Origin: Mugil cephalus
Lineage: Eukaryota; Chordata; Actinopteri; Mugiliformes; Mugilidae
Reading direction: 5' to 3'
Length of the DNA stretch: 64,000 nt
Assembly (NCBI RefSeq): GCF_022458985.1
Contig: NC_061781.1
Span: 1,398,501-1,462,500 of the forward strand
Below are positions 12,361 through 30,702 of the stretch, in pieces. The notes under the pieces were generated by a model. It searched no databases. It saw only the letters and a program-made list of their open reading frames with translations, and was not told where the DNA came from. Both the position numbers and the translations under genes were made by a program. Each line of letters begins with the position of its first letter. Position 1 is the stretch's first letter.

Positions 12361-13560
12361 TTAAGAAAGAAATTGTAATGACATTAATTCACAACCGAAC
12401 AACCATGTGTAAAATGTAACAATAAGTCCAATATGATCTGCCATACATAAATAAGCAGTTGTACAAGCTGATGGTTTGAGGTAGGAAAAAATTTCCTTGA
12501 GACAACAAAGTTGTCTGAGCCTTCTGGAGAAGGTGCTCCATTGGAGACACACTCTGATTGGTAACAGTTTGTTCAGAGTTCTCCACTCCACCACTGATTC
12601 AAACGTTTCCTGTCTGCAGTCAGTGACATAGCCAGCCTTCCTGATCAGTTTATTCAGTCTGTTGGTGCCACTGGCTGCAATGCTGCTCCCCCAGCAGACC
12701 AAGGCAGAAAAGAGGGTGCAAGCCACAACAGAGATTTGCAGCATCTTGCTACATGCATTGAAGGACCTCAGCTTCCTCAGGGAGTAGAATCTGCTGCAGC
12801 CTTTCTTGTACACAGCTGTACTGTTGGTCCTCCAGTTCAGTCTGTTGTTGATGGTCACTCCCAGGTATCTGTATCTATAAGCTGTTCTTTCCTCCTGAAA
12901 TCATCAGAATCATCTCTTAGGTTTTGTCCACGTTAAGCAGCAGGTGATTCCTTCCAGCCCTCCCCACAAATCTGTCTTATCTGCTTATACACCCAACAGC
13001 TACAGAGTCATCAAAAAATTTCTGAAAGTGACATGAGTTGTGCTGATAGTCAGTGATGTATAAGGTGAACAAAGAAATCACAGTGCCCTGTACTCCCACA
13101 CAACTCACCACCACATCAGACAGCATACGACCCAAACAAATGAACTGTCTATCAGGTAGTCAGTGATCCAGGATACAGTGGGCGCAACAAAGGCTGGATG
13201 GTGTTGAAGGCACTGGAGAAATCAAAGAATGTGATTCTCACAGAGTCCCTACCACCATCCAGATGTGAGTGAGCTTGCTGTAGCAAATAGATGACAGCAT
13301 CATTCACTCACAGACTCAGCTGGTAGGCAAAATGTAGGGGGTCTAAAGACAATCTCCCCTGTGACCTCAGGTGGGCCAACAACAGCCTCTCCAGCACCTT
13401 CATCACATGAGATGAGAGGACAACTGGACAGTATTCACTGAGGCTAGATGGAGACGACTTCTTGGGCACAGGAACACAGCAGGAGATCCTCCAGAGCAGT
13501 GGTACCCTCTCTATGCTGAGGCACAGATTGAAGAGATACTGGGGAACAGCTGACATCTGG
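12361..13560 (-). mobile_element. CR1/L2-like LINE fragment, reverse transcriptase region
   Basis: The minus strand codes for broken reverse-transcriptase pieces: VPKKSSPSSLSEYCPVVLSS, then HVMKVLERLLLAHLRSQ near 13400, and downstream YSLRKLRSFNACSKMLQ and LVCWGSSIAASGTNRLNKLI near 12700. These match the order seen in fish CR1/L2/Rex1-type elements. Frameshifts and gaps show it is dead. Confidence 0.75.
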
Positions 13561-13839
13561 CTGTCGACGTCAACTCGACTTTCACCCCATTAGTCGACCT
13601 GAAATATGGGAAGTTGTTAATTTCTAATAGTTGATCTCCATGGCTGCAGGTTGGTCTAGTCCAACAAGATGCCAACGGAAGGAGATGACTCAAGGCAGTC
13701 TGAGCTTTGACAAGATCAGTGACACTGATAGAATGAACTAGAAATGAACATGTAGTGATGGGACAGGATCTGCAACATTTGCCTTTATGTTTGTTGAATA
13801 TAAAATAAATTCAATCGTAAACATAAACACACTCAAGAG

Positions 13840-14010
13840 AGATGAGCCAGATGAGGGAGGTGTCATCTGCAAACTTCAGGAGCTTGACAGGCTCATGACT
13901 GGAGGTTGGAGCTGTTGTTGTAGTGAGAAGAGCAGAGGTGACAGGACATAGCCTTGAGGGGAATCTGTGCTGATGGTACAGGAGTCTCAGATGTGGTTTC
14001 CCAACCTCAC
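13840..14010 (-). mobile_element. LINE fragment with reverse-transcriptase FADD motif
   Basis: The minus strand reads VKLLKFADDTSLIWLI, the catalytic motif C of a non-LTR reverse transcriptase. It may be a displaced part of the same insertion as 12361-13560, since the motif would normally lie between its two coding pieces. Confidence 0.65.
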
Positions 14011-15193
14011 TTCTTGAGTTTTTAAAGTTTCTAAAATTGCAAACTCTCTGACAATTTTTATAGGTTTTATTTTTTTCATAAAATATAAAGATAACCCTTG
14101 TAAAGCCTTAGTTTAGCAAATCTTGGCATGGATTGATTAATAGTTATTCCATCAGAAAAATCCCCTAATGTATAATAAATCATCTCAAAATACTTTGTCT
14201 TGTTCAGTCAGCTGCCTTCTCCTATATGAAAGCTTCTTCCCTACAGAAGATTAGTGGGTCGCTTTATTTTATGGCCATCAAATACACTCTGCTATCATCT
14301 AGTGGTGACTTTGGGGTATGACATCCAATCACAATTTGTAGAAATCTTTATTCATCAGTCAAAAGTACACAATCCCCTAGAAGAAATAAAATGGCCAAAT
14401 TCACATACAAGGCCACAACACATTGTAAAACCGGGAGGCAGCATTATAAACCAGAAACAAGCAGGGACGCCTATAAATGATGGTGTGAAATCCCTTATTA
14501 GTCAAAAGTGTCTGAGAGATAATTGTATAGTGGCACTGGAGGACGTGCACGCTGTGTAGAATCCAAACAAAAAACCTTCACTGTTCAATTTAAGAGGTCA
14601 ACTCTCATCACAGTGAGAATGGAGGTTGTGTCAAATGCAAATAAGACATAAATTAGGAAAACTAAAATGCAAACAATTAGCTTTGTTCTTCCCTATTTAC
14701 AAAGTATTGTTGAAGAGGAATCTGACCAGAGCAAACACAGGTACAGAGCTCAAATGCTTAACATTAGAGAAAAAAAAAAATCTAAAAAGGAAAAACAAAT
14801 GATTTATCATTGTATCATTGTTCAACAGTAGATTCTTGTTGTTCAGCTGATGTAGTCAGTGGAGAGTGTCTTCTCCAGAACAGGACAGTCAGTGGTAGAC
14901 ACATCAGTATGTAGTGATGGTGAACTTAAATATTTAAACCTAACTGTATGACATAATGATTGGACAGAAACCAGGAAACCAGAGTTCGACATTAGTTTAT
15001 ATGCTTGAAATAAAACAGTTGACAAGATATGGAACCGTAATAGTAAAAACTAGTTGGATTCAAGCCATCCTGAGAACGATCTGAAAATAATAAATACACG
15101 CTGGCCAGGATCACGGAGCGAGCTCCCATTGATTGAACGTGTTTTGTATTTGTGTGGCTTATAAGTCAGTCCAGGCTGTGTTGCTTCGGTGAG
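14011..15193. other. dnajb11 downstream spacer, no gene recognised
   Basis: AT-rich sequence after the dnajb11 stop. No AATAAA was found in the first few hundred bases on the minus strand, so the 3' end of dnajb11 is not fixed. The 101-codon plus-strand ORF at 14254-14559 has no recognisable domain. Confidence 0.45.
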
Positions 15194-21322
<6,129 letters not shown>

Positions 21323-21834
21323 GGATCCCGGGGTTTAACGGAGGTAGCGAAATACAGAACCAGCCGGCTTTTGAAGCTTGGGTCCCCTCTGCCAGCCACA
21401 AGCCTTCTTCCTCCTGTCAGAGAAAGCCACGCCCCCTTTGGTGTGACGCAACCACATAAACTCCGCCCACAGTTAAATAAACACCTCTTAAATTGAATTT
21501 AGACAGATTATATCTATTTTTCACACTTTAATTGGATGCGTTTAACATTAAAATGTGAATAAACTACAGAGAAAACATTTAGTTTAATTTCTTAAAACTG
21601 GGTCACAGTCTAAAGCGCGTCCCCGACAGCTGCGCGCAACAGATGACACTGGAGAGGAGGGCGCCAAATAGGAAGCACGGCAGATGTGTGTCCCACACTG
21701 ACAACAAACTGCCTCCTCAACCACCGTATCTGTACTGCTGTACTGTCACCCATAAGGTCTTGATTAGTCGATCCCGTGCGGAAACCTGATCCAGACAGAA
21801 CAACCCCCTACCTGGACGAGGACGAAGCCCGAAA
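21323..21834. promoter_or_regulatory. Divergent promoter of dnajb11 and tbccd1, with likely tbccd1 5' UTR exon
   Basis: The dnajb11 start codon and the probable tbccd1 leader exon are about 0.5 kb apart and point away from each other. On the dnajb11 side are two GC-box-like motifs (CCACGCCCC near 21428 and CTCCGCCCAC at 21461) and TGACGCAA at 21444-21451, which resembles an ATF/CRE or amino-acid/ER-stress response half site. A full CCAAT-N9-CCACG ERSE was not seen. GAAA|GTAAGC near 21834 is a good donor for a noncoding first exon that would splice to the tbccd1 ATG exon at 22754. Transcription starts are inferred, not seen. Confidence 0.55.
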
Positions 21835-22462
21835 GTAAGCGCGAGAGCCTGATTAGCTTTGCTAGTGATAGGTAGCTAAGTTAGCAGTTTGTGAACTTTG
21901 AAAAGACAACTCCTTTTCCTCCTGTCACCCTGCGGGGTTTTTTCCCAGCGACACAACTAGAAATGCGTGTTTGTTTATTTGCTGTGGACAGGGTTAACTT
22001 TAGGCCCGTGTTTAGATCCTGTTTGGTTTTGTTAGCTTGGTGTAATGATATGAGTGCATGTGTTGACGGCAGGATTTGTTGTCATGGGAGCGTTATAGGA
22101 GAGATGTGTCGCCTTGTTTAGTGTACGACGCATTATTGACATCTTTTCAATGATTGGATGAGATTCATTATATTATTGTTGTTCAGAGTGCCACGGACAA
22201 ACAAGCTAATGAAATGCAGTGAGCATAAAATGTTAAGAATTGAAATACATGTATGAGTAAAAGTAGTGTAATAGTGCAATATTTATTGAGTTGAAGGTGA
22301 TGCAAAACTACAAAACACAATTATAGCTGTGCAGTTGTATAAACAGGCAAATTGCAGCTGCTCTGGTCTCATCTTTATGTACACTGATCATCAGAGGTTA
22401 GCATGGACCCTGAATGGAGATCCACTGAGTATTCTGACTCTTTTCTATAAGAACTCTTTTCT

Positions 22463-22592
22463 AGCCCTGTGATAGGCTGGTGACCTGTCCAGGGTGTACC
22501 CCGTCTCTCACCCGATGCCAGCTGGGATAAGCTCCAGCAACCCCTGCAACCCTAGTGAGGATAAGGAGTAGGAGAAGATGAGATGAGATGTA
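22463..22592 (+). repeat. Fish non-LTR element tail ending in GATGA repeats
   Basis: It contains the common fish repeat phrase TAGGCTGGTGACCTGTCCAG, then AGCTGGGATAAGCTCCAGC, and a terminal AGATGAGATGAGATG microsatellite. It sits between the tbccd1 leader exon and its ATG exon. Confidence 0.75.
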
Positions 22593-22755
22593 TGACAGAC
22601 ATATTTAATTAATTCTTTGAGTGCCCTTATTTACATTGAACACTCAAAGAAATGAATATGTGAGATTACTGCTGGATTTTATAGCTCGCCCTCTGTGTTT
22701 TGTGAGAGACCAATATCTGTGTTTTAAAATGTGCATTTGTGATTCTTCTTCAGTC

Positions 22756-25700
22756 ATGGAGGCAGACAGCTTGAGCATATGGCCTCGTATGGAGCCCTTC
22801 TTACTAGGTGCCCTGCAGGTAAATATACTCTTCTCTTCTCTCCATTCAATGAAATGATGACATTTAGTGATTGCACAAAAATGACTGTAGTTAATATTAT
22901 TGCAGGTGTCTCCATCCTCCAAGCTCAGCCTGCATTACCTTCGGAAGATGGCAGTCTACGTGCGGACCCGGGACGGCTGCTTCCCTGTCCTGGGCTGGCC
23001 AATGTGGAGACATATCGCCTGTGGAAAGCTACAGCTTCCAGAAGACCTTGCATGGCTCTACTTCGAGACCTTTGACCTTTTGATAGGACACACTCCAGAG
23101 AAGAGGCTGGAGTGGGCCGAGTGTCTTTCACAGTGTTCCTCCAAAAGTGAGCTGGACCAACAGAGGAGCAAGGTTAAAAACAAAAAACAAAACAAAACAC
23201 ATTAACATTTTATATCAGGGGTGTTCAGAGGTTAATGTTGTTTTAATTCTGCGCTCAGGTCTCTTTCAGACCTCACATTAATATCTGTTAATAACAGTAA
23301 TATTTCATCCTAGTTCACACCCGGACTTTAAGCTACTTGGGATCAGATCACTCAAGTTGGATGTTTGTGGGAGGTTTGACCAAGGCCTCAGACTCAAAGA
23401 TGAGCTTGATGTTGATGTCTTTCTTTGTCTCCTTCATTTTCCAGTTGTCTGTGGACACACTACAGTTCCTCCTCTTCCTCTACATCCAGCAGCTGAACCG
23501 CGTGTCTCTGCGTACATCTCTGATTGGAGAAGAATGGCCGAGCCATCGAACTCGCTCACCCTCACCGTCAGACCGTGAGGCCAAGACAAGCTCTCAGATA
23601 AAGGTCCTCTTTCTCTGAAATTACAGAAAACATTAGTTTACGCTGTCATTACCTGTTGAAAATCGCAAATATTATTGTCACCTCTTTGTGTCATGCTGCT
23701 GATATTCTGCTTTTGTTGATCAGAACTGGGATGACCAGGCCCACTTGTCATTTGTGCAAAGCCATTTAATGGAGATTCTGGAGCTCCTGGTGGAGCCGGG
23801 CCAGCTGTCTCAGTCCGGACAGGCCCTCAGAGACGGTCAGGTCTGTGCACGTTTAACACATATGTAGCTTTATGTTATATCAGTAATATATAGTTTAAGG
23901 CTATAGACAATTATCACATGGATTTATAGCTCTCCTCTGGTTTATAGAGAGAAGAGATTTTTTACCAAATTGTTGAGTTGCTGGGTGCAATTTTACTGTT
24001 TCAGTTCACCACGTTCAAAGCTTTGATCTGAACCACAGCAGGAATCTGGTTTTACTAAAAAAGCAACTTTTATTTCAGCAACTGGTAGAGATGAAACACA
24101 GCTAAAGGAGGAATTAAAATGTAACTTTATTTTTCTCTGCTCTGGATCTTTAAATAATTTTGCGAACATGGCTTAAAAGGTAATCTAACATTGTTAGAAG
24201 TATGTGTTGTATTCAGAGGTTGTTTCCACTGTGATGTGGCTAAATCAGTTACTGCTGATGCTCTGGAGCTTATTTTGCTGCCATGTTTTTCAGATATCTC
24301 TGGAAGTGGTGCAGAGCCTCGACTTTCTGCTGGAGGGCTCAGTTTGTCCAGGTAAAGCCGTTCAGCCCGTCCACTGGCTGCTGACCAAAGGTCCACTCCA
24401 AACACAAGCTGGCTACTCCACACTGAGCCGCTCCTTCCCTCTGCACAAGCTCCACACCTGCCTCCAACACTGCCTCACTCTCAATCCCTTTGGGTTCACC
24501 GCCTGCCTCCGCTCAGGCAAGAAACTGGCCTGGGCTCAACAAGGTGACCTAAAATACTGTAGCTTGTACTATTTTGTCATGTTTCTGTACCTTTCTCTAG
24601 ATCTCTTTGCTTCTTGTGCATTCTAGTGGAAGGTGCCATGAAGAGAGCCAAGATAGCTAGGAACACTCACATGGCTCCTCCCGGCAGTAAGATGGTGCTG
24701 ATGTCCCAAGTCTTCAAACAGACTCTGGCTAAAACATCAGACAAGCTGACGGGCGCCAACATCAAAATCCACAGATGCTCCGATGCCTTCATATACCTTC
24801 TGTCACCTCTCCGGTAAAGCTCATTAATATTAGGGATCAGTATCAGGGTCCATCCAGGCAGTTTTAAAATGATCTTTTGTAGTTATATATATCAGACATA
24901 TACCAGAACATCTTTGTAGTGTCAAAACGTCTTCTTCCTCTTCTATATTAGTAGCAGTTGACTAGCGTCAAAGCTCCCAAATATCAAAGTAGAAGAAGAA
25001 GAACCAAAATCACGAGACTAAACATGTTAGCCAGACATCATTTAGTAAATAGTTGACAATAGGACAACTTTAGTAAATTTAGGATCAGATCAGGACTCAA
25101 TATTAAAACATCAGTATCAGATTGTGAAAGTAAAAAAGTAGGCCGGGACATCCCTAATCAATATTAATTGTGTTACTGGGCTTTGCGGGGTTCATTGTCC
25201 ATGTTTTTTTCTAGCTCCGTCAGTGTGGACAAATGTCGTGACAGCACGCTGGTACTTGGTCCTGTTGAGACCAGCGTCCACATCCACGGCTGCCAGAACG
25301 TACGGGTGGTGTGTGTTGCTGGCAGGATCGCTATCGGCGCCTCGTCGCGCTGCACCCTCCACATCCTGACACCCACTCGCCCTCTGCTCCTGCCTGGAAA
25401 CACAGACGTCACCCTGGCTCCCTTCCACACCTTCTACCCATCCCTGGAGGATCACATGGCCACTGTGGGGCTGGCGGTCGTCCCCAACGCCTGGGACCAG
25501 CCATTGCTTCTGGGCACCGAAGGCCTTGCCAACCCCTCTCTCAATGCATCGGCCATCTCAGACCCTGCCGCCTGCTATCGCCTGCTGCCTCCATCAGAGT
25601 TTCACACCCTGGTGGTGCCTTTCCAGATGGAGGGAGACACCTGTGAGGTGCCTGGTGGACTTCCCCCTCCATACCAGGCAGCGCTAGATGAAAAACAGAA

Positions 25701-26233
25701 GCGGATCCAGAACTGGCAGAAGACTGTGATGGAGGCCCGGCTGAACAAGTGAGTGGTCATTAATAATCTGCCATTTACATATGCATATGAAATGTATTAT
25801 TATTTCATTAACTCACTGACCCGTCGCATAAATCAATACGATGCTGCTGACATGATGTGATGGACTTTAGTGATGGCTTTGGGGTCAGAAAACATTGCTT
25901 GAGGGGCTCCACACTCTGCCTGACCCTGACAGCACAGCAAACCCATCCTATTACCCCTGATAAAGAGTTGTAACACCAATCTCAGTCAGTTTGTTGCTGA
26001 TTTCGTTCCTTTAATCTTCCCTTGTTCTCTGTAGGGAGCAGAAGCGTCAGTTCCAGGAGTTGGTGGAGCTCAAGTTCCACGAATGGCTCCTGGAAACAGG
26101 ACATAGGCAGGAACTTGACAGCTTGATTCCACAGACGATCGCCTCCGTGGAGGTGACAGACAGCGTCCAAGTTAACAACACCAAGCATGTTAGGGCTGGA
26201 CGGGTGGTGGGTCAGTCACCTATGGCCTGTTGA
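22756..26233 (+). CDS. tbccd1: TBCC domain-containing protein 1, complete, 8 coding exons
   Basis: Centrosome-associated relative of tubulin cofactor C; the family is needed for centrosome positioning and Golgi organisation. Exons: 22756-22818, 22906-23172, 23445-23603, 23724-23840, 24294-24543, 24627-24813, 25215-25748, 26035-26233. They total 1776 nt (591 aa), somewhat longer than human (about 557). The N-terminus reads MEADSLSIWPRMEPFLLGAL. The C-CAP/cofactor-C-like beta-helix region lies in the 24.6-25.7 kb exons (IHRCSDAFIYLL, then a stretch around VHIHGCQNVRVVCVAGRIAI). A charged, coiled-coil-like stretch follows (DEKQKRIQNWQKTVMEARLN). The start ATG is two bases inside its exon, so a 5' UTR exon must lie upstream (donor near 21834). 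A poly(A) signal AATAAA is at 26436-26441. Identity rests on the whole assembled sequence and on the dnajb11-tbccd1-crygs gene order, which is conserved with human 3q27. Confidence 0.96.
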
Positions 26234-26441
26234 GCTGTTGGGTCAGGATGATTGAACTAGACTTTCTGTAAAGTTGTTAAAGTTTGCTCAGCCAGCTTTT
26301 AGAGCAACTTAAAGTTAGGTCAGGCTTTACAGTTCTTCTTAAAAACAGGCAGCTGAGTTCTTCCTACGTCTAAGGTAAACAAGGAGTGGATTGGCATGTT
26401 GTAGAGCAACATACTCAAGTGTCACTGTGCAGTTCAATAAA

Positions 26442-27970
26442 CACAGGTGGCGCAGGTGTAGGCTTTGAAAAGGGACGTAAACAGGTAGCGAGTGAAAAAA
26501 AGGAACAATGATATGTCAACATTTTTCATTTTGAAGAGAGAAGTGGAGACTTGTGGAAACAAAACACAGTCTGAGACATTTAAGGGATTTGATTCATGAT
26601 CCTTTATGTAAAATATTCCAGTAAATGAAGCGGATGTACGTTTAAAGATGGAGAATAACAAGTAAATTTAGCACTTTAGGTGTAGAGGACATGTTACTGA
26701 AGCTCAGGTCATAATAAAACATTACTAAGTAACATTAATAAACATTGTTAATATCTATCAAGGGTTCCATCATGGAGGTAAAGGAAGGGGCATTAAAGTA
26801 ATTTATGTGTGATGACGTCATTCAAACACAGAATAAGTCGGCGCTGGTGCTCGTACCTGACGTTGCTTTCGGATTCATTCTGGACTTTTAACTGACGTGC
26901 CAGTTTCTAAACGTGTTTTTTTTTTTTGTATTGGTATTATTATTACATATATATTTTTTGCCTCCCGAACAAGTTTTAGTATTTAATTACCTTCAAGTGT
27001 ACTTCAGGCTGTCTGCTTCCTCTTTGCACATTTGCATTACAACATGTTCCACAACATTACAAACAACTGAGCTGCTGTACGTCTTCAAGGCAGCATTGAT
27101 TTTTTATTTATTTTTTTTTTTGCAGGATGAATGTGGACTTTAAAATAGTACTGTAAAAGTATTTACACTGTAAAAAATCCTAACATTCCTGTTAATCTGA
27201 GCACAAAATGAAGTTTGATTGTTAAAATGGAAAATAATAAATGTTTTGACTAAAAACAATGAAGTTCACTGCGAATTTGTTTCCTCGCGCACACATTTTT
27301 AGTGACAAAAAGTTGTCTCTCCAAACTGATCCTTCATGTTCTCATCATTCATCTAACCTTGTGATTGGTCTGCCCAGTCCTGACTTTCCATGTTACTCTT
27401 CCTGGGTTGTGGAGGTCCATTTCCATATAAATGTTAAAAACCTTTGTAGATGTAGCATGGGTGCGAGACAGTTAGCAATGGCCAGAGCCCACACTTGTCA
27501 ACTCTCAGTCTTTTTTTTCCCATTTTTGAAGAATCACATTGAGTTTTAATGCCAACTACTGTATGTTTACAGGTTTTCAGTGGTAATAAACCTTCAAATT
27601 AGCCTGGAAACTAGCCTGAACTTCAAATATTCAAATATATTATGAGATAAAGTTGTTCTGGAGTTCTGTTGGGAATTGATTCGGCAAAGATCTGCTGGGC
27701 AGATCGTTTGGGGTGGGACTTTATGTGATGATGGGCAGAAGAGTAACAGTAGCCATACCAAAGGAGTAGGTTTGATTTTGATATTGGTGGGCACACAAAA
27801 GTTCTCCAAGGCAGCACTCCTTTTTTTTTGCATTTGCAAACATTATTTCGCATCACGTAGCGCTCATCAGTCACGCAAATGGTCACGGCTAAAATGATCA
27901 TAATTGTTTCATTCACATCTGAATATATAAGGAGAATACAAGAATTAATGCATTCTGCATTGTTGTAGGT
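26442..27970. other. tbccd1-crygs spacer, no gene recognised
   Basis: AT-rich, with poly(T) runs (26917-26930, 27100-27121) and short ORFs on both strands without protein signatures. Ends at the hAT hairpin. Confidence 0.45.
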
Positions 27971-27975
27971 CAGAG

Positions 27976-28015
27976 CAGTGGTTCCCAACCTTTTTTCCCA
28001 GGTTGGGAACCACTG
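27976..28015. repeat. Perfect hairpin made of two hAT-type transposon ends
   Basis: CAGTGGTTCCCAACC (27976-27990) and its exact reverse complement (28001-28015) are separated by 10 bases. CAGTGGTTCCCAACC is a well-known hAT terminal sequence. Here two ends face each other with nothing between, so the element has lost its whole interior. Confidence 0.8.
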
Positions 28016-28023
28016 CCCTTGAC

Positions 28024-28341
28024 CTTAAAATGTCCAACATAAAGCTGAAATACTTCTCTATGGCTTACGGGAAATGTTGGGAGCGAGATCCACTTGTAAT
28101 CATTCTTGGGGCAACTACCCCTTTTGCCAGTAAATATGAAAAAAAGGCTATCCTATTTGGAACTGTGATTCGCAAAGAAGTTAACCTTCCACCTTCTAAC
28201 CAGACATGGAGGTCAGACATTGCACCCGCATATGATCTGTGGTTCAGAGAATTGGCAAATATGCTTCACCTGGAGAGACTCAGACTGCATAATGACGACA
28301 GGGGAGACATGTTTAAAAAGATCCGTTGTTTTCCATTTTGA
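28024..28341 (+). pseudogene. Possible L1/Tx1-like ORF2 C-terminal fragment
   Basis: A frame reading NIKLKYFSMAYGKCWERDP, then WRSDIAPAYDLWFRELANML and HLERLRLHNDDRGDMFKKI resembles the C-terminal end of fish L1/Tx1-like reverse-transcriptase proteins in layout. It directly follows the hAT hairpin. It could instead be a fragment of another mobile protein; I recognise no host gene in it. Confidence 0.4.
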
Positions 28342-29037
28342 AAACAACAAACATATTTGAAAACAAACAAACAAAAAAACCCCACTGAAATAAACATTTA
28401 CAAGGTGGTATTAAAACTGTTTTGGGTTCTAGGGCTATTTTTCCATTTAGGACAACTCTACTTTTTTGTTATAAAATTCACCCGAATAAATTACAAGGGT
28501 GGGGCTGCTTTGAGTGTCCTAACATGTTGATAGCTGTCTTTAGATTCCATTCACTCTCAAAAGTATTTTTTGAATCAGCTGTGAGGAGTCGGACACTGCT
28601 AAGATGGCGACAACCACACTGAGCTTCAGAACTTCAGGACACATATGGTTGAAATTCTTTTTTGTAAGTTTATTTACTTTTGATATAAAACACAATAATA
28701 TGCTTTGAATTTCAAAATACCTTTGAAATTCATAATCAGTCACCATTAATATTGCAGTTGTACATTTCCTTTTTGAAACTGAGAACTGTTGTTCATATTT
28801 TGCTGTTTTGTCTTAAGAACACTCACCACTGAAGCCTGCTGTGTCTGGATGAATCCAACAGGCAGAAATAAGTCATGAGTTGGCAGGTTCTTGCCAGGTG
28901 GAGCTGGCATGTGGTGACGGTGGGCACTAGACCCGGCTGGTAGATAGTGGGGTCAGTGGGCGCTTACCCACACCCCTGGCCATTATGCCATAATCCTTCC
29001 TCGCTTTTCTGGAAAAACTGAATAGCACTAGAATCAC

Positions 29038-29165
29038 TGACTCAATTTTTGGATCTAATTTTCATGACAAAGCGATTGTTACCCTAGCCACCACTGACGG
29101 TGTTTATAAATGTGGGAACACAGTGGGACAGGGGTATAAAAGGAAGTGATTGAAAGCACAGTGCA
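29038..29165 (+). promoter_or_regulatory. crygs core promoter: TATA box and upstream AP-1/MARE-like site
   Basis: TATAAAA at 29135-29141 sits about 100 bp before the start codon, which puts the expected start of transcription near 29165. TGACTCA at 29038-29044, about 95 bp upstream of the TATA box, is the core of an AP-1/Maf recognition element. Large Maf factors acting through such sites drive many vertebrate lens crystallin genes. The motifs are seen directly; use by Maf proteins here is inference. Confidence 0.6.
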
Positions 29166-29236
29166 ACATCGAGACCTCAGGGGAACCACCAGCATTGCTC
29201 AGCATCACCAAGGCCAACCAACACTTTAGATCCAAG

Positions 29237-30702
29237 ATGGGCAGGGTGAGCTAAGACTCCTGGGTTAAAGATGCCGATTTCTTGCTGGCTTTCCATTTTC
29301 ATGAAAGCTTTTCCAGATGTGGTAATCAAGCAGACAATCTAACTCATAAATCTTTTTCAGATCGTCTTCTACGAGGACAAGAACTTCCAGGGCCGACGTT
29401 ACGAGTGTGACAGCGACTGCTCAGACTTCCACGCCTACCTGAGCCACTGCAACTCCATCCGGGTGGATAGTGGCGCCTGGGTGGTGTACGAGAGGCCCAA
29501 CTATTTGGGATACCAGTACGTCCTGACCAGGGGGGAGTACCCGGAGTACCAGCGCTGGATGGGACTGAACGATCACCTCAGCTCCTGCAAGATAATCCAC
29601 TTTGTAAGTCAAACTAATTCGAAAAGTTCTGAGCGTTGATAAATCTTTTGACTGTTCGTCGGACTAAGTGAGAACAAGGCAGAGTAAAACCAGCTGAATT
29701 TGAAGAGAGGTCATGACTGTAGGGCTTTGTCAATGGAGACCAATACACCAATCAATATATTTCTATGATTGGGCTTCAGTCCAGCAGTGGGTCAGCTCTT
29801 TCATGCAAGAATCAATACTTTCAGCATGAGCTGCATGTGGACTGTTGTATCTGGTTGTAGAGGCAAAAGGAAAATGGCAATGAATGAAGTTTGATTAGTG
29901 AGAGTCTAATTGACTGTACCAGATACACCAAGCATACAGTCAGTACAGAGGCTTGTTTACTAGGTCCAGATCAGTATCAGCGCTGATCCGTGCATGTTTG
30001 AAATGATCAGATTGGGTTGAGCCAGATAAAAGTCAGATCTTTTATTGTTATAAATAATAAACCAAAACCATGTCCATGTACCCTCAGAATCTGTTCTTCT
30101 TTTGTTTTAATGGCAGTTACCGAACGTCATAGCTGCCAAGAAAACTAGAAGTCGATATTGAATTTGGGGCAAGAAAACTTGATCGGGGCATCCTCATTTG
30201 TGCCAAATTACTATTAGGCACATCTAGTTAAGACTAATAAATTCTTATTTGGGAGGACTGAAGTTTGACAGACAGGTTCAACCAGTTTCAGCAAAACTAT
30301 AATTTTCTTGAAGGAGTTTTTGCAGGATGAGGGGATTAATTGTTAGTAGTAAGTCCTTCTCTTTCCCCATATCCCCATCCTCCCTGCATCCTTTTCCCAA
30401 CCCTCTCCTTTTTCCTCCCCCATCACCAGACCAGTGGGGCTCTGTACAAGATGCACCTGTATGAAAAGGCAGACTTCGGGGGTCAGGCCCTAGAGGCCAC
30501 AGACGACTGCCCCTCACTCTTGGAGAAGTTCCGCTGGAGGGAGGTCAACTCATGTAAGGTCTTCGAAGGCTGGTGGGTTTTCTATGAGCACCCCAACTAC
30601 CGTGGACGCCAGTACTTCCTGGAGAAGGGGGAGTACCGCAAGCCTGGCGACTGGGGAGCTGTCAGTCCTACAGTTCAGTCCTTCAGGCGTTTCAGTGAAT
30701 GA
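29237..30702 (+). CDS. crygs: Gamma-S crystallin, complete, 3 exons
   Basis: Structural lens protein of the beta/gamma-crystallin superfamily. Exons: 29237-29245, 29361-29603, 30430-30702, giving 525 nt (174 aa). The first exon codes only for Met-Gly-Arg, the classic gamma-crystallin gene plan, and each following exon codes for one domain of two Greek-key motifs. Domain 1 opens [20 protein letters not shown] and contains [19 protein letters not shown]. Domain 2 opens [14 protein letters not shown] and ends [17 protein letters not shown]. The strong match to the C-terminal half of mammalian CRYGS and the position beside tbccd1 favour gamma-S over the gamma-M or gamma-N classes of fish. A poly(A) signal AATAAA lies at 30792-30797. 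Confidence 0.95.
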
